This document shows positions 53,111 to 62,182 of a stretch of 64,000 nucleotides of DNA, in pieces. A program made the translations under genes and the position numbers. The DNA comes from Helicobacter sp. 12S02634-8. GTDB lineage: Bacteria > Campylobacterota > Campylobacteria > Campylobacterales > Helicobacteraceae. Every line of letters starts with the position of its first letter. Positions within the stretch are counted from its first letter, which is position 1. Under the pieces are notes generated by a model. It made no database searches. It was not told the DNA's origin and saw only the letters and a program-made list of their open reading frames with translations. Location of the stretch: positions 124,001-188,000 of the forward strand of contig NZ_MLAP01000002.1 of assembly GCF_002272865.1 (NCBI RefSeq), written 5' to 3'.

Positions 53111-54522
53111 TATTTTTCCTCCTTTGGATCTGATGGGTCTAAATGCAAAGCATAATCATACAAATCAGACATTCCCAAGACCCTATCAATGAGCAATTTA
53201 GAGTGAGAAAAAATACCATTTTTTTCCTTCCCGACCCAAAGCGTGGTGATCACTACCCCGCCTAATATATTCTGCTCTTTGGTAAAAAACCTTGAAGTTG
53301 CAACACTCCACGCACTATGTGCAACTATCGCCTTGCCCTCATAGCTGCCAATATAAAGCATGATATGCCCTTTGAGCCATAAAATAGTCGCAAAAGGGGT
53401 CGCATTTTGAATAATGTATTTTTCCTTTTCTTTAGCCGATAAATGGCTCAAATCCACCATATTGTTGGCGTATTTTGCCTGTGCTGCAGAGTTTCTAGGC
53501 AAAAGGATTCCAAAATTTGCAAAACTATCGCGAGTGAAGCTTGAGCAATCTCTGTTTTCTAACGCACCTCCCCAGCCATAGCGCTGCCCCATCATCGCAT
53601 TGATAATACCTGCCATCGCTTCGTTGTCTATTTTTTTGGGGAAAGAGCTAAATTCTGCTTCTTCAATAGGGGCTGTAATCAGCACAGCATAGCCATCAAT
53701 ATTTTTTTTAAAAACATACACTTGTTTGGGCTGGGTTTGGGCTGCTTGAGATTCTTTGGCTTCTTTGACCGCCTTATCTGCTTTGACTCCTTTAGACTCT
53801 TTGGCTTGGGGTGGGGGCTTGAGCGCGAAAATCTCTCCGATCCTAGCTCGTGTCAAAAACTCCCCTTGAGTGCTATAAAGCGGGATTTTATCCCGATTGG
53901 GGACAACATAATCTTTGAGCGAGAGCAGATAATCCATATCTTTAGGGTGGATTTTTGCCACATCACTGACCTTGACCCACCCATACACAAAACTGCTCTG
54001 TATATGCGCCCACTCTTTGGAGAGATCAAAATGCGTAATCAGCACAGGCGTGCCTTGAAAAATCAAAGAATTCTGCCAACGATCAAAAGGATAGCCACTC
54101 ATCGAGCTATAGCGGGGCTTATCAGTAGGCACAGCACGCACATTTGTATCTGTAGTGATGATAGCCTTTAAAGCAGCGCTCGGATAATGCTCGATATCCA
54201 TATCTGCATAGATTGCGCGTGTGTATTCTAAAGAATTTTTCTTGAGATTTTCCCCATAGCCAGGGTTTTTAAGCAAAGAGGGGGCTACCCAAAAGACTTC
54301 ATTTTGATTGCGATCGACTTCCATCGTTGTCCAAGGCGAAAACCACACTTTGAGATAGTTGTTTTTTAATTCTGTTAAGACCTTAGGAGGGAGTGTGATA
54401 TTTGAGTGCTCAAAGAGATAGAAATTCGCATCTTGGGGCATAGACAAATCAGCCAAAGGAGCATTTTTGCTCGCACAACCGATGAATAATAATGCAACCA
54501 AAAAAGAGATAACAACTCTCAT
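53110..54522 (-). CDS. NlpC/P60-family lipoprotein with SH3-like domains
   Basis: A 470-residue lipoprotein (signal peptide with lipobox FIGCAS, Cys 16). The middle contains SH3-like segments (TNVRAVPTDKPRY, EFLTRARIGEIFAL) and a low-complexity linker rich in Lys, Ala and Glu (KESKGVKADKAVKEAKES). The C-terminal NlpC/P60 domain has the catalytic Cys in RYGWGGALENRDCSSFTRD and the His in GHIMLYIG. Such enzymes cut peptidoglycan stem peptides. It sits between an ArsC/Spx-like gene (4-nt overlap) and znuA (1-nt overlap) and resembles H. pylori HP0087, next to mqo there too. Confidence 0.85.
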   Translation of the reverse strand: MRVVISFLVALLFIGCASKNAPLADLSMPQDANFYLFEHSNITLPPKVLTELKNNYLKVWFSPWTTMEVDRNQNEVFWVAPSLLKNPGYGENLKKNSLEYTRAIYADMDIEHYPSAALKAIITTDTNVRAVPTDKPRYSSMSGYPFDRWQNSLIFQGTPVLITHFDLSKEWAHIQSSFVYGWVKVSDVAKIHPKDMDYLLSLKDYVVPNRDKIPLYSTQGEFLTRARIGEIFALKPPPQAKESKGVKADKAVKEAKESQAAQTQPKQVYVFKKNIDGYAVLITAPIEEAEFSSFPKKIDNEAMAGIINAMMGQRYGWGGALENRDCSSFTRDSFANFGILLPRNSAAQAKYANNMVDLSHLSAKEKEKYIIQNATPFATILWLKGHIMLYIGSYEGKAIVAHSAWSVATSRFFTKEQNILGGVVITTLWVGKEKNGIFSHSKLLIDRVLGMSDLYDYALHLDPSDPKEEK

Positions 54523-54869
54523 AGCCCACCAAAAATTTTTTCATACACTTGTATATCATAGCCCACTATGACCTTTTCGCCATCAAATCCATCAATAATA
54601 GGGCGTTTGAGTAACAATGGGTATTGATGGCAATAAGCAATCTTGGCTGCTTGATCTAAATCCATGTGTTTGAGTTCTAGCTTCTTATAAGTCGTGCCTT
54701 TGGCATTTAAAACCACATCAATCCCTAAAATCGCTACCCATCGCTCAATATCGCTCAAAGGAGGGGTGTGGGCTTTGAGATCCCAAAAATCATAAACAAT
54801 ATTTCTCACATCAAAAAAGTGCCGAGCTTTCTGGACACTGCCACAATTTTTAATCCCAAATAACCTCAT
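54519..54869 (-). CDS. ArsC/Spx-like thioredoxin-fold protein
   Basis: A 116-residue protein of the ArsC/Spx/YffB family, starting MRLFGIKNCGSVQKARHFF with one conserved cysteine (C9), and ending with the typical PLLLKRPIIDGFDGEKVIVGYD. Members are glutaredoxin-like arsenate reductases or regulators of RNA polymerase; which function applies here is open. It lacks the Cys-x2-Cys pair of Spx redox switches. AAAGG precedes the start. Confidence 0.85.
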   Translation of the reverse strand: MRLFGIKNCGSVQKARHFFDVRNIVYDFWDLKAHTPPLSDIERWVAILGIDVVLNAKGTTYKKLELKHMDLDQAAKIAYCHQYPLLLKRPIIDGFDGEKVIVGYDIQVYEKIFGGL

Positions 54870-54904
54870 TTTGATAGCCTTTTCTTTAGATATTCTAGCA
54901 TTTT

Positions 54905-55363
54905 TTATCCAATAGATAATTTAAAATATTTTTTTATCAAACACTCCACACCCATCTCAATCATACGATACACCTCCTCAAATCCATCTGCATTGCGATA
55001 ATGATAAGGATCAGGAATATCAGCATTTTGCAGACCAAATGCCCCTAACTTATGGATTTTAGAGGGTTCAAAGCCCATAGCAATCAAGGCTGCTACATTT
55101 GCACTATCCATAGCAACAATCATATCAAAAGTATCATCAGCATACAGGCTCACTTTCCGACTCTTCAGACTAGAAATATCAATATGGTGCCTTTTAGCCA
55201 CCATCACAGACCCCTCGCACGGGCTCTCGCCATCGTGCCAGCCTGAAGTCCCTGCACTATCGACTTCTAGCTCTAGCTCCCATTTGAGGGCTAGATACCT
55301 TGCAATCCCCTCAGCTAAGGGTGAACGACAGATATTACCCAAACATACAAATAAAATCTTCAC
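54905..55363 (-). CDS. Low-molecular-weight protein tyrosine phosphatase
   Basis: A 152-residue phosphatase with the C-x5-R-S active-site loop FVCLGNICRSPLAEG at residues 6-20 and the general acid motif DIPDPYHY near residue 119. It would remove phosphate from tyrosine of proteins, as in exopolysaccharide control systems. An AGGAGAA ribosome site lies before the ATG. It is the promoter-proximal gene of the minus-strand cluster that continues to the zinc transporter, with a gap of 35 nt to the next gene. Confidence 0.92.
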   Translation of the reverse strand: MKILFVCLGNICRSPLAEGIARYLALKWELELEVDSAGTSGWHDGESPCEGSVMVAKRHHIDISSLKSRKVSLYADDTFDMIVAMDSANVAALIAMGFEPSKIHKLGAFGLQNADIPDPYHYRNADGFEEVYRMIEMGVECLIKKYFKLSIG

Positions 55364-55437
55364 TTTTTCTCCTATTTCTCCTACATTTTCTAGCCATTGT
55401 TTTTATCACCACCACAAGACCCTCCACTACTTTTTAG

Positions 55438-55443
55438 TATAAT
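55438..55443 (+). promoter_or_regulatory. TATAAT -10 box upstream of the metallophosphoesterase
   Basis: TTTTTAGTATAATAC, a perfect TATAAT 31 nt upstream of the ATG at 55475, with AAAGG near the start. Confidence 0.65.
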
Positions 55444-55474
55444 ACAAAAATTATTTAAATCCTAAAGGTTCATA

Positions 55475-56653
55475 ATGACCCATAGCCCCCATTATGCTAG
55501 AAAACGGACTTATTTATTCCCTTTTTTGGCTACTCTTGTGTTTTTGCTCTTCCATCTATTGGTTTATTGGGGGCTTTTGGTGACATCAAGCCCTTTTGTC
55601 GGCGTCCAAAATGCTCTAAAAATCTTTATATGCCTCAATTTCTTAGCCACTGCTTGTTATATATTTTTCAGACAATCCCCCATCATTCCCCAATGGCTCT
55701 ATCTCCTGCTCTCTATTTCTGTGGGCGTGATTTTTTCACTCTTTGTATTCATGATTTTTTATCAGTTTTTAGCTCTTTTGGGGCGATGGATCATTAGCAG
55801 TGAGCAAGTTAGCCAAGTTAGCAATGGAAAAGAAAATATTTATTTGGGATATTTGCAACTCATTATCATTGCTTTATCCATGATTTATGTCATCTATGGG
55901 ATCTATAAAGGCCGTGCGCGACCATTTTTACAAAAAATCACCCTGCCAATTCCGCACCTAAAAATCCCCCTAAAAGTCATACAACTCAGTGATATCCATA
56001 TCGGCAAGCTAATGCAAAAGCCCCATATCTGCCAAATTGTCCAAATGGTTAATGAACAAAAGCCCGATATTATCGTGCTTACAGGCGATATTATCGACAC
56101 CTATGCACACAATGCTTGTGCTGCCCTCCAAGCGCTCAAAGACCTCCAAGCAGTTTATGGGGTTTATTATGTGCTGGGTAATCACGAATACTTCTATGAC
56201 ACGCCCAATATCATCGAACAAATCCAAACACTGGGCTTCCACACACTCATCAATCAAAACATCACAATATCCCAAGACAACACCCCCCTCATCACCATCA
56301 TAGGCCTTGCAGATCTGATGGGAGAGCGTATGGATTACTTGCCCCCTGATATCCATCAAGCCTTTGATGGTATCAACACTTCTTTGCCTACAATCCTGCT
56401 CTCCCACCAGCCAAAAATCATCAAAAAACTCCAAGACAAAGCCATCAATCTCATTTTGAGCGGCCACACCCACGGGGGTCAATTATCTCCCTTTGGTCTT
56501 GCTGTGCTTTTAGACCAGCCCTTTTTGATGGGATTACACAAACTCTGTGAAGACCAATATCTCTATATCAACCAAGGCACAGGATTTTGGGGGCCACCAA
56601 TGCGTGTAGGGACACGCGCAGAAATCACTTCTATCCAGCTCTTGCCAAAGTGA
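55475..56653 (+). CDS. Membrane-anchored metallophosphoesterase
   Basis: A 392-residue protein with four N-terminal hydrophobic segments (to about residue 145) and a C-terminal calcineurin-type phosphoesterase domain. The metal-binding motifs are in order: LSDIHIGK, LTGDIID, VLGNHEYF, LLSHQP and SGHTHGGQ. Related proteins (YkuE/YaeI type, H. pylori HP1044) are thought to act on lipids such as UDP-diacylglucosamine or membrane phosphates, with the substrate unproven. It has its own promoter and stands alone. Confidence 0.9.
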   Translation: MTHSPHYARKRTYLFPFLATLVFLLFHLLVYWGLLVTSSPFVGVQNALKIFICLNFLATACYIFFRQSPIIPQWLYLLLSISVGVIFSLFVFMIFYQFLALLGRWIISSEQVSQVSNGKENIYLGYLQLIIIALSMIYVIYGIYKGRARPFLQKITLPIPHLKIPLKVIQLSDIHIGKLMQKPHICQIVQMVNEQKPDIIVLTGDIIDTYAHNACAALQALKDLQAVYGVYYVLGNHEYFYDTPNIIEQIQTLGFHTLINQNITISQDNTPLITIIGLADLMGERMDYLPPDIHQAFDGINTSLPTILLSHQPKIIKKLQDKAINLILSGHTHGGQLSPFGLAVLLDQPFLMGLHKLCEDQYLYINQGTGFWGPPMRVGTRAEITSIQLLPK

Positions 56654-56790
56654 TTGGAGTAGAAAGATCATAAAGCACCAAAAGAGGGGCTAAAGGGATT
56701 AAGGGGGTCAAAAAGGCTAAAAAGGGTGGCAAAAAGAGCCAAAAAGAATTAAAAGAGGGTAAAAGATGTCAAAAAAGAGGGGGGCGTGGA
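56654..56790. repeat. Purine-rich, low-complexity spacer between convergent genes
   Basis: From about 56668 the plus strand is almost pure A/G, with repeated phrases such as AAAGAGGGGCTAAAGGGATTAAGG, AAAAAGGCTAAAAAGGGTGGC and AAAAAGAGCC. No gene and no clear hairpin terminator is seen. The pattern looks like diverged short tandem repeats. Confidence 0.6.
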
Positions 56791-58113
56791 TTATTCTTTG
56801 ATAATCTCTAGAGCCTTTAAAAAGCTCAGACCATCAAGCTGCATGCCTGAAGTCATATTTTTGAGCGTGATGGTTTGTGTCTTGAATTCATCTTCGCCAA
56901 TCACCACCACAAATTCATGCCCCTTGCAATCAGCATAACTGAATTGCTTTTTGAGTTTATTGACTTCAGGATAAACCTCAGTGGCAACTTTACTGCGTCT
57001 AAACGACTCTGCGAGCTTATAAGCAAAGCCAAAATACATCTCACGCATGCAAATAATCAAAATGCGCGCACTTGTAGATTTCGCACTCAAAAGCCCCAAT
57101 TCCTCTAGCCCCGCCAAAAGCCGATCGATCCCTATGGACGCCCCCACACCACTCATATTTTCCTTAGAAAATGTGCGTGTCAAATTATCATATCTGCCCC
57201 CCGAACACACGCTCCCTAGGTTCTTCAAGCGATTGAGTGTCGTTTCATACACAATCCCTGTATAATACCCCAACCCTCTAGCAATCGAAAAATTCACACG
57301 ATAAGTATCCCGATCCATCTCTAAACCTGAGAGGATTTCAAAAAGTCTTTCTAACTCTTCAATGCCCTTTTTAAGCTCTGTATTCCAGTCTTTGAGATGA
57401 TTGATTTCAGCAAAAAACTCTTCAGCAGCACCGATTTGCTTGATACTCATCGCCTCAAGCAAGCCCTCGATTTTCTTATCAGGGAGGCAAAGTTCTTTTT
57501 TGAGCTCAGCGCACACGCCCTCTTTGCCTATTTTATCGAGTTTATCGATAATCCTTAAAGTCGCTTCAATCCCCTTAGAATCGGTGATACCAAAGTATTT
57601 ACAAATCCCATTTAAAATATCTCTATGGTTGAGCCAAATAGTGAATTCTTCGATATTCAAAGCGACCATAGAAGCATACACAACTTGGACAATCTCTGCA
57701 TCACAAGCAATGCACTGACTCCCGATAAAATCAAAATCACATTGCGTGAATTCGCGGTATCGCCCTCTTTGTGCACGCTCCCCACGAAAAACATTACCAA
57801 TCACATAGCGCTTAAAGGGCAAGCCCACTTCATTGTGGTATTGTGAGATGAATCGTGCTAAAGGCACGGTCTGGTCAAATCGCAAAGCCACATCTCTGCT
57901 GCCGTGGTCTTTGAAACAATAGAGTTCTTTTTGGATCTCTTCACTCCCTTGCTTGATGAGAATATCAGCATATTCAAGATGGGGGGTTTCAATGGGGACA
58001 AAACCAAAACTTTCAAATACCTGCGATACCTTGGCGAGCAGCTTTGCCTTTGCCATTGCTTCTTTGGGCAATCTATCTTTGAAACCACTTAAAGTTCTAG
58101 GAACAACCAACAT
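56791..58113 (-). CDS. hisS: Histidyl-tRNA synthetase
   Basis: Class II aminoacyl-tRNA synthetase. Motif 2 region [14 protein letters not shown] lies near residue 75, followed by [23 protein letters not shown]. The histidine-specific motif [12 protein letters not shown] is near 285, and CSGGRYDNL follows. The length of 440 residues is normal. It starts [13 protein letters not shown], the usual N-terminus of this family in epsilonproteobacteria. Confidence 0.97.
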   Translation of the reverse strand: MLVVPRTLSGFKDRLPKEAMAKAKLLAKVSQVFESFGFVPIETPHLEYADILIKQGSEEIQKELYCFKDHGSRDVALRFDQTVPLARFISQYHNEVGLPFKRYVIGNVFRGERAQRGRYREFTQCDFDFIGSQCIACDAEIVQVVYASMVALNIEEFTIWLNHRDILNGICKYFGITDSKGIEATLRIIDKLDKIGKEGVCAELKKELCLPDKKIEGLLEAMSIKQIGAAEEFFAEINHLKDWNTELKKGIEELERLFEILSGLEMDRDTYRVNFSIARGLGYYTGIVYETTLNRLKNLGSVCSGGRYDNLTRTFSKENMSGVGASIGIDRLLAGLEELGLLSAKSTSARILIICMREMYFGFAYKLAESFRRSKVATEVYPEVNKLKKQFSYADCKGHEFVVVIGEDEFKTQTITLKNMTSGMQLDGLSFLKALEIIKE

Positions 58114-58256
58114 ATTTTTCTCCAGATTTTAGCCTGCACAGCTTGAATTTGGCTCATCAGACATTCCAATCCATCACAACGATTGATAAATCCCGTATCG
58201 CCCTAAATAGTGTAATTTTCTCAATTAAAGGTTAATATGTCAAATCAATCAAGAAG

Positions 58257-58284
58257 AAAAAAAGGAGGGGGGCTTTACACCCCC
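58257..58284 (-). terminator. Rho-independent terminator after the cupin gene
   Basis: On the minus strand a stem of GGGGG and CCCCC with a TGTAAAG loop is followed by TCCTTTTTTT. It lies 60 nt downstream of the cupin stop, between that gene and hisS. Confidence 0.7.
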
Positions 58285-58343
58285 TTGTTTTGAATATCAA
58301 TGCAGAATCAATAAAATCAATCAATCATTAAGTCCATGCACCC

Positions 58344-58676
58344 TTAGCGTTTGGCCGCATCGATCACGCGATTTTGGTGGTCGCTTTTATGCAAGCTCAG
58401 TCTGACAATCGCATTACTCAAGGCAGTTAGAGAGTGGGGCACGTTAGGTTTCAAGCTCACTAAATCCAATCGCCCCATTTTGATCGCTTCTCCATTGACT
58501 TCAAATGTAATCTCGCCCTCAAGCACTTGCACGATGATAGGGGCAGGGGCACTATGCTCTTTCATCACAGCGCCTTTTGCCATAGTGATTCTAATTTCTT
58601 TTGTGAAGTCAGTTTCGCAGAGTAAAGTGGGTTTCACGCCCTCAAAAGTTTCTGTAGTAAAAATAATTTTTTCCAT
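58344..58676 (-). CDS. Small cupin-domain protein
   Basis: A 110-residue single-domain cupin. Two cupin motifs are seen: a first part with MKEHSAPAPIIVQVLEGEITFEVNGE, in which the usual second metal-binding His is missing, and a second with DLVSLKPNVPHSLTAL. The partner or substrate is unknown. It has its own TATAAT box (58708-58713) and a terminator, so it is a single-gene transcript. Similar small cupins occur across Helicobacter (for example HP0902). Confidence 0.85.
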   Translation of the reverse strand: MEKIIFTTETFEGVKPTLLCETDFTKEIRITMAKGAVMKEHSAPAPIIVQVLEGEITFEVNGEAIKMGRLDLVSLKPNVPHSLTALSNAIVRLSLHKSDHQNRVIDAAKR

Positions 58677-58707
58677 ATAAATCCTTAGTTTTAGTTAATG
58701 CCAAAAA

Positions 58708-58713
58708 ATTATA
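58708..58713 (-). promoter_or_regulatory. TATAAT -10 box of the cupin gene
   Basis: Minus strand TGTTATAATTTTTTGG. The TATAAT is 32 nt upstream of the ATG, and AAGGATT lies between. Confidence 0.6.
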
Positions 58714-58799
58714 ACAAACAATGGTAAAATTAATTTCCAAAACTCACCTAAAATCACGCCCCCAAAAGCCATAAAAAGCTAAAGCAAAGCGATATAGCG

Positions 58800-58829
58800 A
58801 GGTGGGGTGGAGGTGGGGTGGAGGAGGGG
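58800..58829 (+). repeat. G-rich tandem repeat upstream of waaF
   Basis: Two tandem copies of the 11-mer AGGTGGGGTGG (58800-58810, 58811-58821) followed by AGGAGGGG. It lies 49-78 nt before the waaF start and could form a G-quadruplex or change in copy number. Confidence 0.85.
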
Positions 58830-58877
58830 CGATGGTAGAGTGATGATAAAAGAGTTTATAAATCCAAAAGGTCTTTG

Positions 58878-59912
58878 ATGAAAATCTTGCTGCGTTTGCC
58901 AAATTGGCTCGGAGATGGGGTGATGGCAACTCCAATGCTTGAGCTCCTCAAAGAGGCTTTTCCACAGGCTTCATTGAGTATCATAGCCCCAGCTGTCGTG
59001 GGGGCTTTGTTTGAGAAAGATACGCGTATCCAAGCATTTTTTATCGATGACACCAAAAACAGCAAAAGTAGGCTCCTTGCGACCTATCAACTGGCTAAAA
59101 AAATCGGCAAGCACGATATAGCAATCACTCTAACCAATAATTTTTATGCAGCTCTTTTGCTCCTTTGGACACAAAGCCCCATCAGAATAGGCTATGCAAA
59201 AAACTTACGCTCACTCTGTCTGACCCACGCCTTAAAACCTTTGAAAAAAGTCCATCAGGTGCTTGCTTATTGCAATCTCTTGACCCCTATCTATGGGCAA
59301 TCCCTAGACCAAATCTCTCACAATGTCCCAAATCTCAAGCTCCACTTCCCCACACACAAGCACTATTCTGATAAAATCAGAATAGGTATCAATCCGGGTG
59401 GGGCTTATGGCAGTGCAAAAAGATGGCTCAAAGAATATTTTGTCGAAACAATCTTATATCTGATACAAAAAGACTATGAAGTCATCTTGTTTGGCAACCA
59501 CAATGACGCAAAAGACGCTGCTGCAATGATTGAAGCTGTCAAAAAATTTCCCTTGCCACAAGAAGTTTTTGATCATATCACCGATCTCACCGGAAAAACA
59601 ACTATCTCCACGCTCATCACAGAGCTTGCCAGATTGGATTTATTCATCACCAACGATAGTGGCCCCATGCATATTGCAAGCGCACTGCAAATCCCACTGA
59701 TTGCTATATTTGGCCCTACCAACGCACAAGAAACTGCCCCGTGGAAACATCAAGGGGCTTTGATTTTGAATAAAAACCTCAAATGTGCACCTTGCAAAAA
59801 ACGTATCTGCCCCCTTGGGCACCATAATTGTATGAAACTCATCACGCCCGATGAAGTCATCACCCAAATCGACCAACTACTCACAAGGAGCCCTGTATGC
59901 AAATCGACTTAA
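58878..59912 (+). CDS. waaF: ADP-heptose:LPS heptosyltransferase (WaaF-like)
   Basis: Adds heptose to the inner core of lipopolysaccharide on the cytoplasmic face of the membrane. The 344-residue protein is a GT9-family glycosyltransferase: KILLRLPNWLGDGVMATPML at the N-terminus, NPGGAYGSAKRWLKEYF in the nucleotide-sugar domain, and TNDSGPMHIASALQIPLIAIFGPTN near residue 255. Cysteines near the C-terminus (CAPCKKRICPLGHHNC) are also typical of the heptosyltransferase II type. ATG 58878 follows AAAGG. It overlaps the next gene by 16 nt. Confidence 0.92.
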   Translation: MKILLRLPNWLGDGVMATPMLELLKEAFPQASLSIIAPAVVGALFEKDTRIQAFFIDDTKNSKSRLLATYQLAKKIGKHDIAITLTNNFYAALLLLWTQSPIRIGYAKNLRSLCLTHALKPLKKVHQVLAYCNLLTPIYGQSLDQISHNVPNLKLHFPTHKHYSDKIRIGINPGGAYGSAKRWLKEYFVETILYLIQKDYEVILFGNHNDAKDAAAMIEAVKKFPLPQEVFDHITDLTGKTTISTLITELARLDLFITNDSGPMHIASALQIPLIAIFGPTNAQETAPWKHQGALILNKNLKCAPCKKRICPLGHHNCMKLITPDEVITQIDQLLTRSPVCKST

Positions 59913-60481
59913 ACACCTCAAGCCCCTTGATGCAATACAAAATACTCAGCAATGCCCTCACCCCAAGACCCATCGCTTGGATCAGCACCACCAGCCCTCA
60001 AGGTGTCATCAATCTAGCACCTTTTAGCTTCTTTGGCCCTATCAGCTCTGATCCTATCATTCTCTCTGTGTGCTTGACCCCCAAAAGCGATGGCACTCCT
60101 AAAGACACACTCAAAAATATCCTAGAAACCAAAAAAGCGACTATTTGTATGTGTGATGAAAAAAACCTCAAAGCCCTCCATCAGACATCTGCAGAGCTAG
60201 AATATGAAAAAAGTGAAGCCATAGCCTTTCAAATCGAACTTGCCCTCATCGAAGCCAACTACCCTCCGATAGCACAAGGGAGTCTGTTGGCGTTTATGTG
60301 CGAGCTTTATGATGTGCTAGAGATTTCTCAAAGCTCTAAAACCATCTTGCTAGAGGCCAAAAAATGCTTTATCGATGACACAATCTATCGCCCTGATTTG
60401 AATTTCACGCTCAAAAATATTGGCCGCAATGGCAAATATTACCAACCCGCAAGCACATTGCTTGACCCCAAAAGCCTATAA
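59897..60481 (+). CDS. Flavin reductase-like FMN-binding protein
   Basis: A 194-residue protein of the flavin reductase-like (split-barrel) family: ALTPRPIAWISTTSPQGVINLAPFSFF is the characteristic FMN-binding segment near the N-terminus, followed by SSDPIILSVCLTP and KDTLKNILETKKATICM. The function is likely FMN or FAD-dependent reduction, substrate unknown. It overlaps waaF by 16 nt and converges on a small gene of unknown function. Confidence 0.85.
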   Translation: MQIDLNTSSPLMQYKILSNALTPRPIAWISTTSPQGVINLAPFSFFGPISSDPIILSVCLTPKSDGTPKDTLKNILETKKATICMCDEKNLKALHQTSAELEYEKSEAIAFQIELALIEANYPPIAQGSLLAFMCELYDVLEISQSSKTILLEAKKCFIDDTIYRPDLNFTLKNIGRNGKYYQPASTLLDPKSL

Positions 60482-60494
60482 ATCCCACCATTGA

Positions 60495-60944
60495 TTATGC
60501 GACAATCCCGCCTTTAGAAGCATAATCAATCACAGCAAGCTTCTGGATAAGCTCGCTAATGAGTCCGCGCATTTCTAAACTCAAGCGGTCTGTTTGGGCT
60601 ATTTGATTGAACGCATCCAAACTCAGCTTAGGACTATGGGAAGCCAAAAAATCTGCAGCCATCATCATATCGCTATCGATAATATTTTCATCTTTAAGCA
60701 TTTGGGCCATCGACATAAAAGTATCTGTATCTTTGAGCCCTCCTTTTGCCTTGTCTTTGATCTCTAAAATCTGCAAATACTCCCTTGAGGGGCTAAAAAC
60801 ATCTTGGATATTTCCTAGGGCTTGGAGAGAGGGGTGGGTAGAGGTATCATCAGAGGGCAAGGTATCAAAGATAAACGAGGGCTTGGGAGTGATATTTTGA
60901 GAGAAAGCACTCTGCAAATTTATGGGCGTTTTTGAGATTTCCAT
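60495..60944 (-). CDS. Hypothetical protein (helical, cytoplasmic)
   Basis: A 149-residue protein without signal peptide or membrane segment. The N-terminal third is low-complexity (Ser, Thr, Pro). The C-terminal part (from about residue 60) is regularly helical, with Met-rich pieces such as FMSMAQMLKDENIIDSDMMMAADFL. I do not recognise it. AAGGAGAGC precedes the ATG. A rod-associated role like that of FlgJ has been suggested for similar small helical proteins in the group, but nothing here proves it. Confidence 0.55.
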   Translation of the reverse strand: MEISKTPINLQSAFSQNITPKPSFIFDTLPSDDTSTHPSLQALGNIQDVFSPSREYLQILEIKDKAKGGLKDTDTFMSMAQMLKDENIIDSDMMMAADFLASHSPKLSLDAFNQIAQTDRLSLEMRGLISELIQKLAVIDYASKGGIVA

Positions 60945-61000
60945 CTGCTCTCCTTGATAAACCTGATAGCAATATCAAGAAATGAGCAAAAATCATACCA

Positions 61001-61819
61001 TCATAAAGCACCTTGTGGTTTGCTCAAAAATTCAAAAGCTAAAGTGAGCTGACGCAAATCGATAAAAATCCCTGTTGCAAGGCTTTTGTTGAGATTTTTT
61101 GTATCTAAAATATTTAGCTCACGCTCTGCTATCAATGTCTGGAATTTCTCAAGCACCACCTCAGGCAAAGCCCCCTCTTGGACGCCTAAAATCTTATGTG
61201 CCAAAGAATTATCCATAGCTATCTCTGCTTGATTTTGGATAGAAAAATCATCATAGATTTTATTAAAATCTTCATTGCTTAGCTCCAAAAATGCGGCCAC
61301 ATCGATGATATTTTCTTTATCTGTATCGCTCAATGTCCCTGAAATATAGCAAAGTGCAAATAAAAACTCCACAAATTTCAATCGCTTTTTATATTCGCCA
61401 TAGGTGGCTTGGAGCAAGTCTTTGCAAAGCTGCTCTAGGTCTGTATTTTCTGAAGAAGCATAGATTTCTTTGAGGTCAGAGATCATACTATTTGCTCCAT
61501 TAGCATACGCACGCATTGAGGCAAATAGGCCATCTATCATCGCTGCTTGTGCTGTTTGTATTGGAGTTTGCGCTATCGAGTTAGCACCTTTGCTTGGAGT
61601 GATTTTAGATACAATCGCTGCCATAATGCCAAATTCACTCTTTTTTATCTTATCGAGTGGATTGGCTTGGACATAGGGATCTTGAGAGATGTCATATTCT
61701 TCAATTTTGATATTTGTATCTCTTGATTGGGGAGTGATGGGGTTTTTTAGGTATTCTTGTAATGTGATATAGAGATAATAAACAACGACACCTGCTAGTA
61801 TTAATAAAATGATTTCCAT
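61001..61819 (-). CDS. Membrane-anchored TerB/DjlA-like protein
   Basis: A 272-residue protein with one N-terminal membrane helix (residues 1-20) and a linker. A helical domain recalling TerB follows (SEFGIMAAIVSKITP, then MIDGLFASMRAYANGA, then KRLKFVEFLFALCYISGTLSDTDKENI). DjlA-type proteins have this layout with a C-terminal J domain; here no HPD motif is seen, although HKILGVQEGALPEVVLEKFQTLI resembles the start of a degraded J-like helix. AAAGGAGAG precedes the ATG. Function unknown. Confidence 0.6.
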   Translation of the reverse strand: MEIILLILAGVVVYYLYITLQEYLKNPITPQSRDTNIKIEEYDISQDPYVQANPLDKIKKSEFGIMAAIVSKITPSKGANSIAQTPIQTAQAAMIDGLFASMRAYANGANSMISDLKEIYASSENTDLEQLCKDLLQATYGEYKKRLKFVEFLFALCYISGTLSDTDKENIIDVAAFLELSNEDFNKIYDDFSIQNQAEIAMDNSLAHKILGVQEGALPEVVLEKFQTLIAERELNILDTKNLNKSLATGIFIDLRQLTLAFEFLSKPQGAL

Positions 61820-61828
61820 ATCTCTCCT

Positions 61829-62140
61829 TTAGTGGTTTCTGAGGTGGTTTTTCAACTCCCTCTTCCTGCGTTCCTCTCGCTCCTTGCTTGCCTTATGCAA
61901 ACGGAGTTCTTCTTCTTTTTGCTTGGCTTCAAGTGCTAGCTTGCGTTCGCGCTTTTTCTTGATCTGCTGCATATAGTCCTCTCGCTTTTGGGGGGATTGG
62001 AAAGAAATGGGCTGCATCAGCAAAATAAACAGCACAAAAGCAAACAAAATCAATGCCACCACAGCAGAATTTTCTCCGCCTATATGATACCAAATACCCC
62101 CAATCAGCGAAGCTATCAAGAATTTTAAAAAACCTTTCAT
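61829..62140 (-). CDS. Small membrane protein with basic coiled-coil tail
   Basis: A 103-residue protein with two hydrophobic segments (about residues 3-18 and 25-43), then a strongly charged helix rich in Lys, Arg and Glu (KKKRERKLALEAKQKEEELRL). The ATG at 62140 was preferred to a frame 14 codons longer because the first membrane helix starts there and AAGG lies upstream. It follows the 512-residue gene and is itself followed by the TerB-like gene after 9 nt. Function unknown. Confidence 0.65.
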   Translation of the reverse strand: MKGFLKFLIASLIGGIWYHIGGENSAVVALILFAFVLFILLMQPISFQSPQKREDYMQQIKKKRERKLALEAKQKEEELRLHKASKEREERRKRELKNHLRNH

Positions 62141-62182
62141 CAACAACCTTGATTCTTGAGTCAATTTTATGGTTTGTATCAA

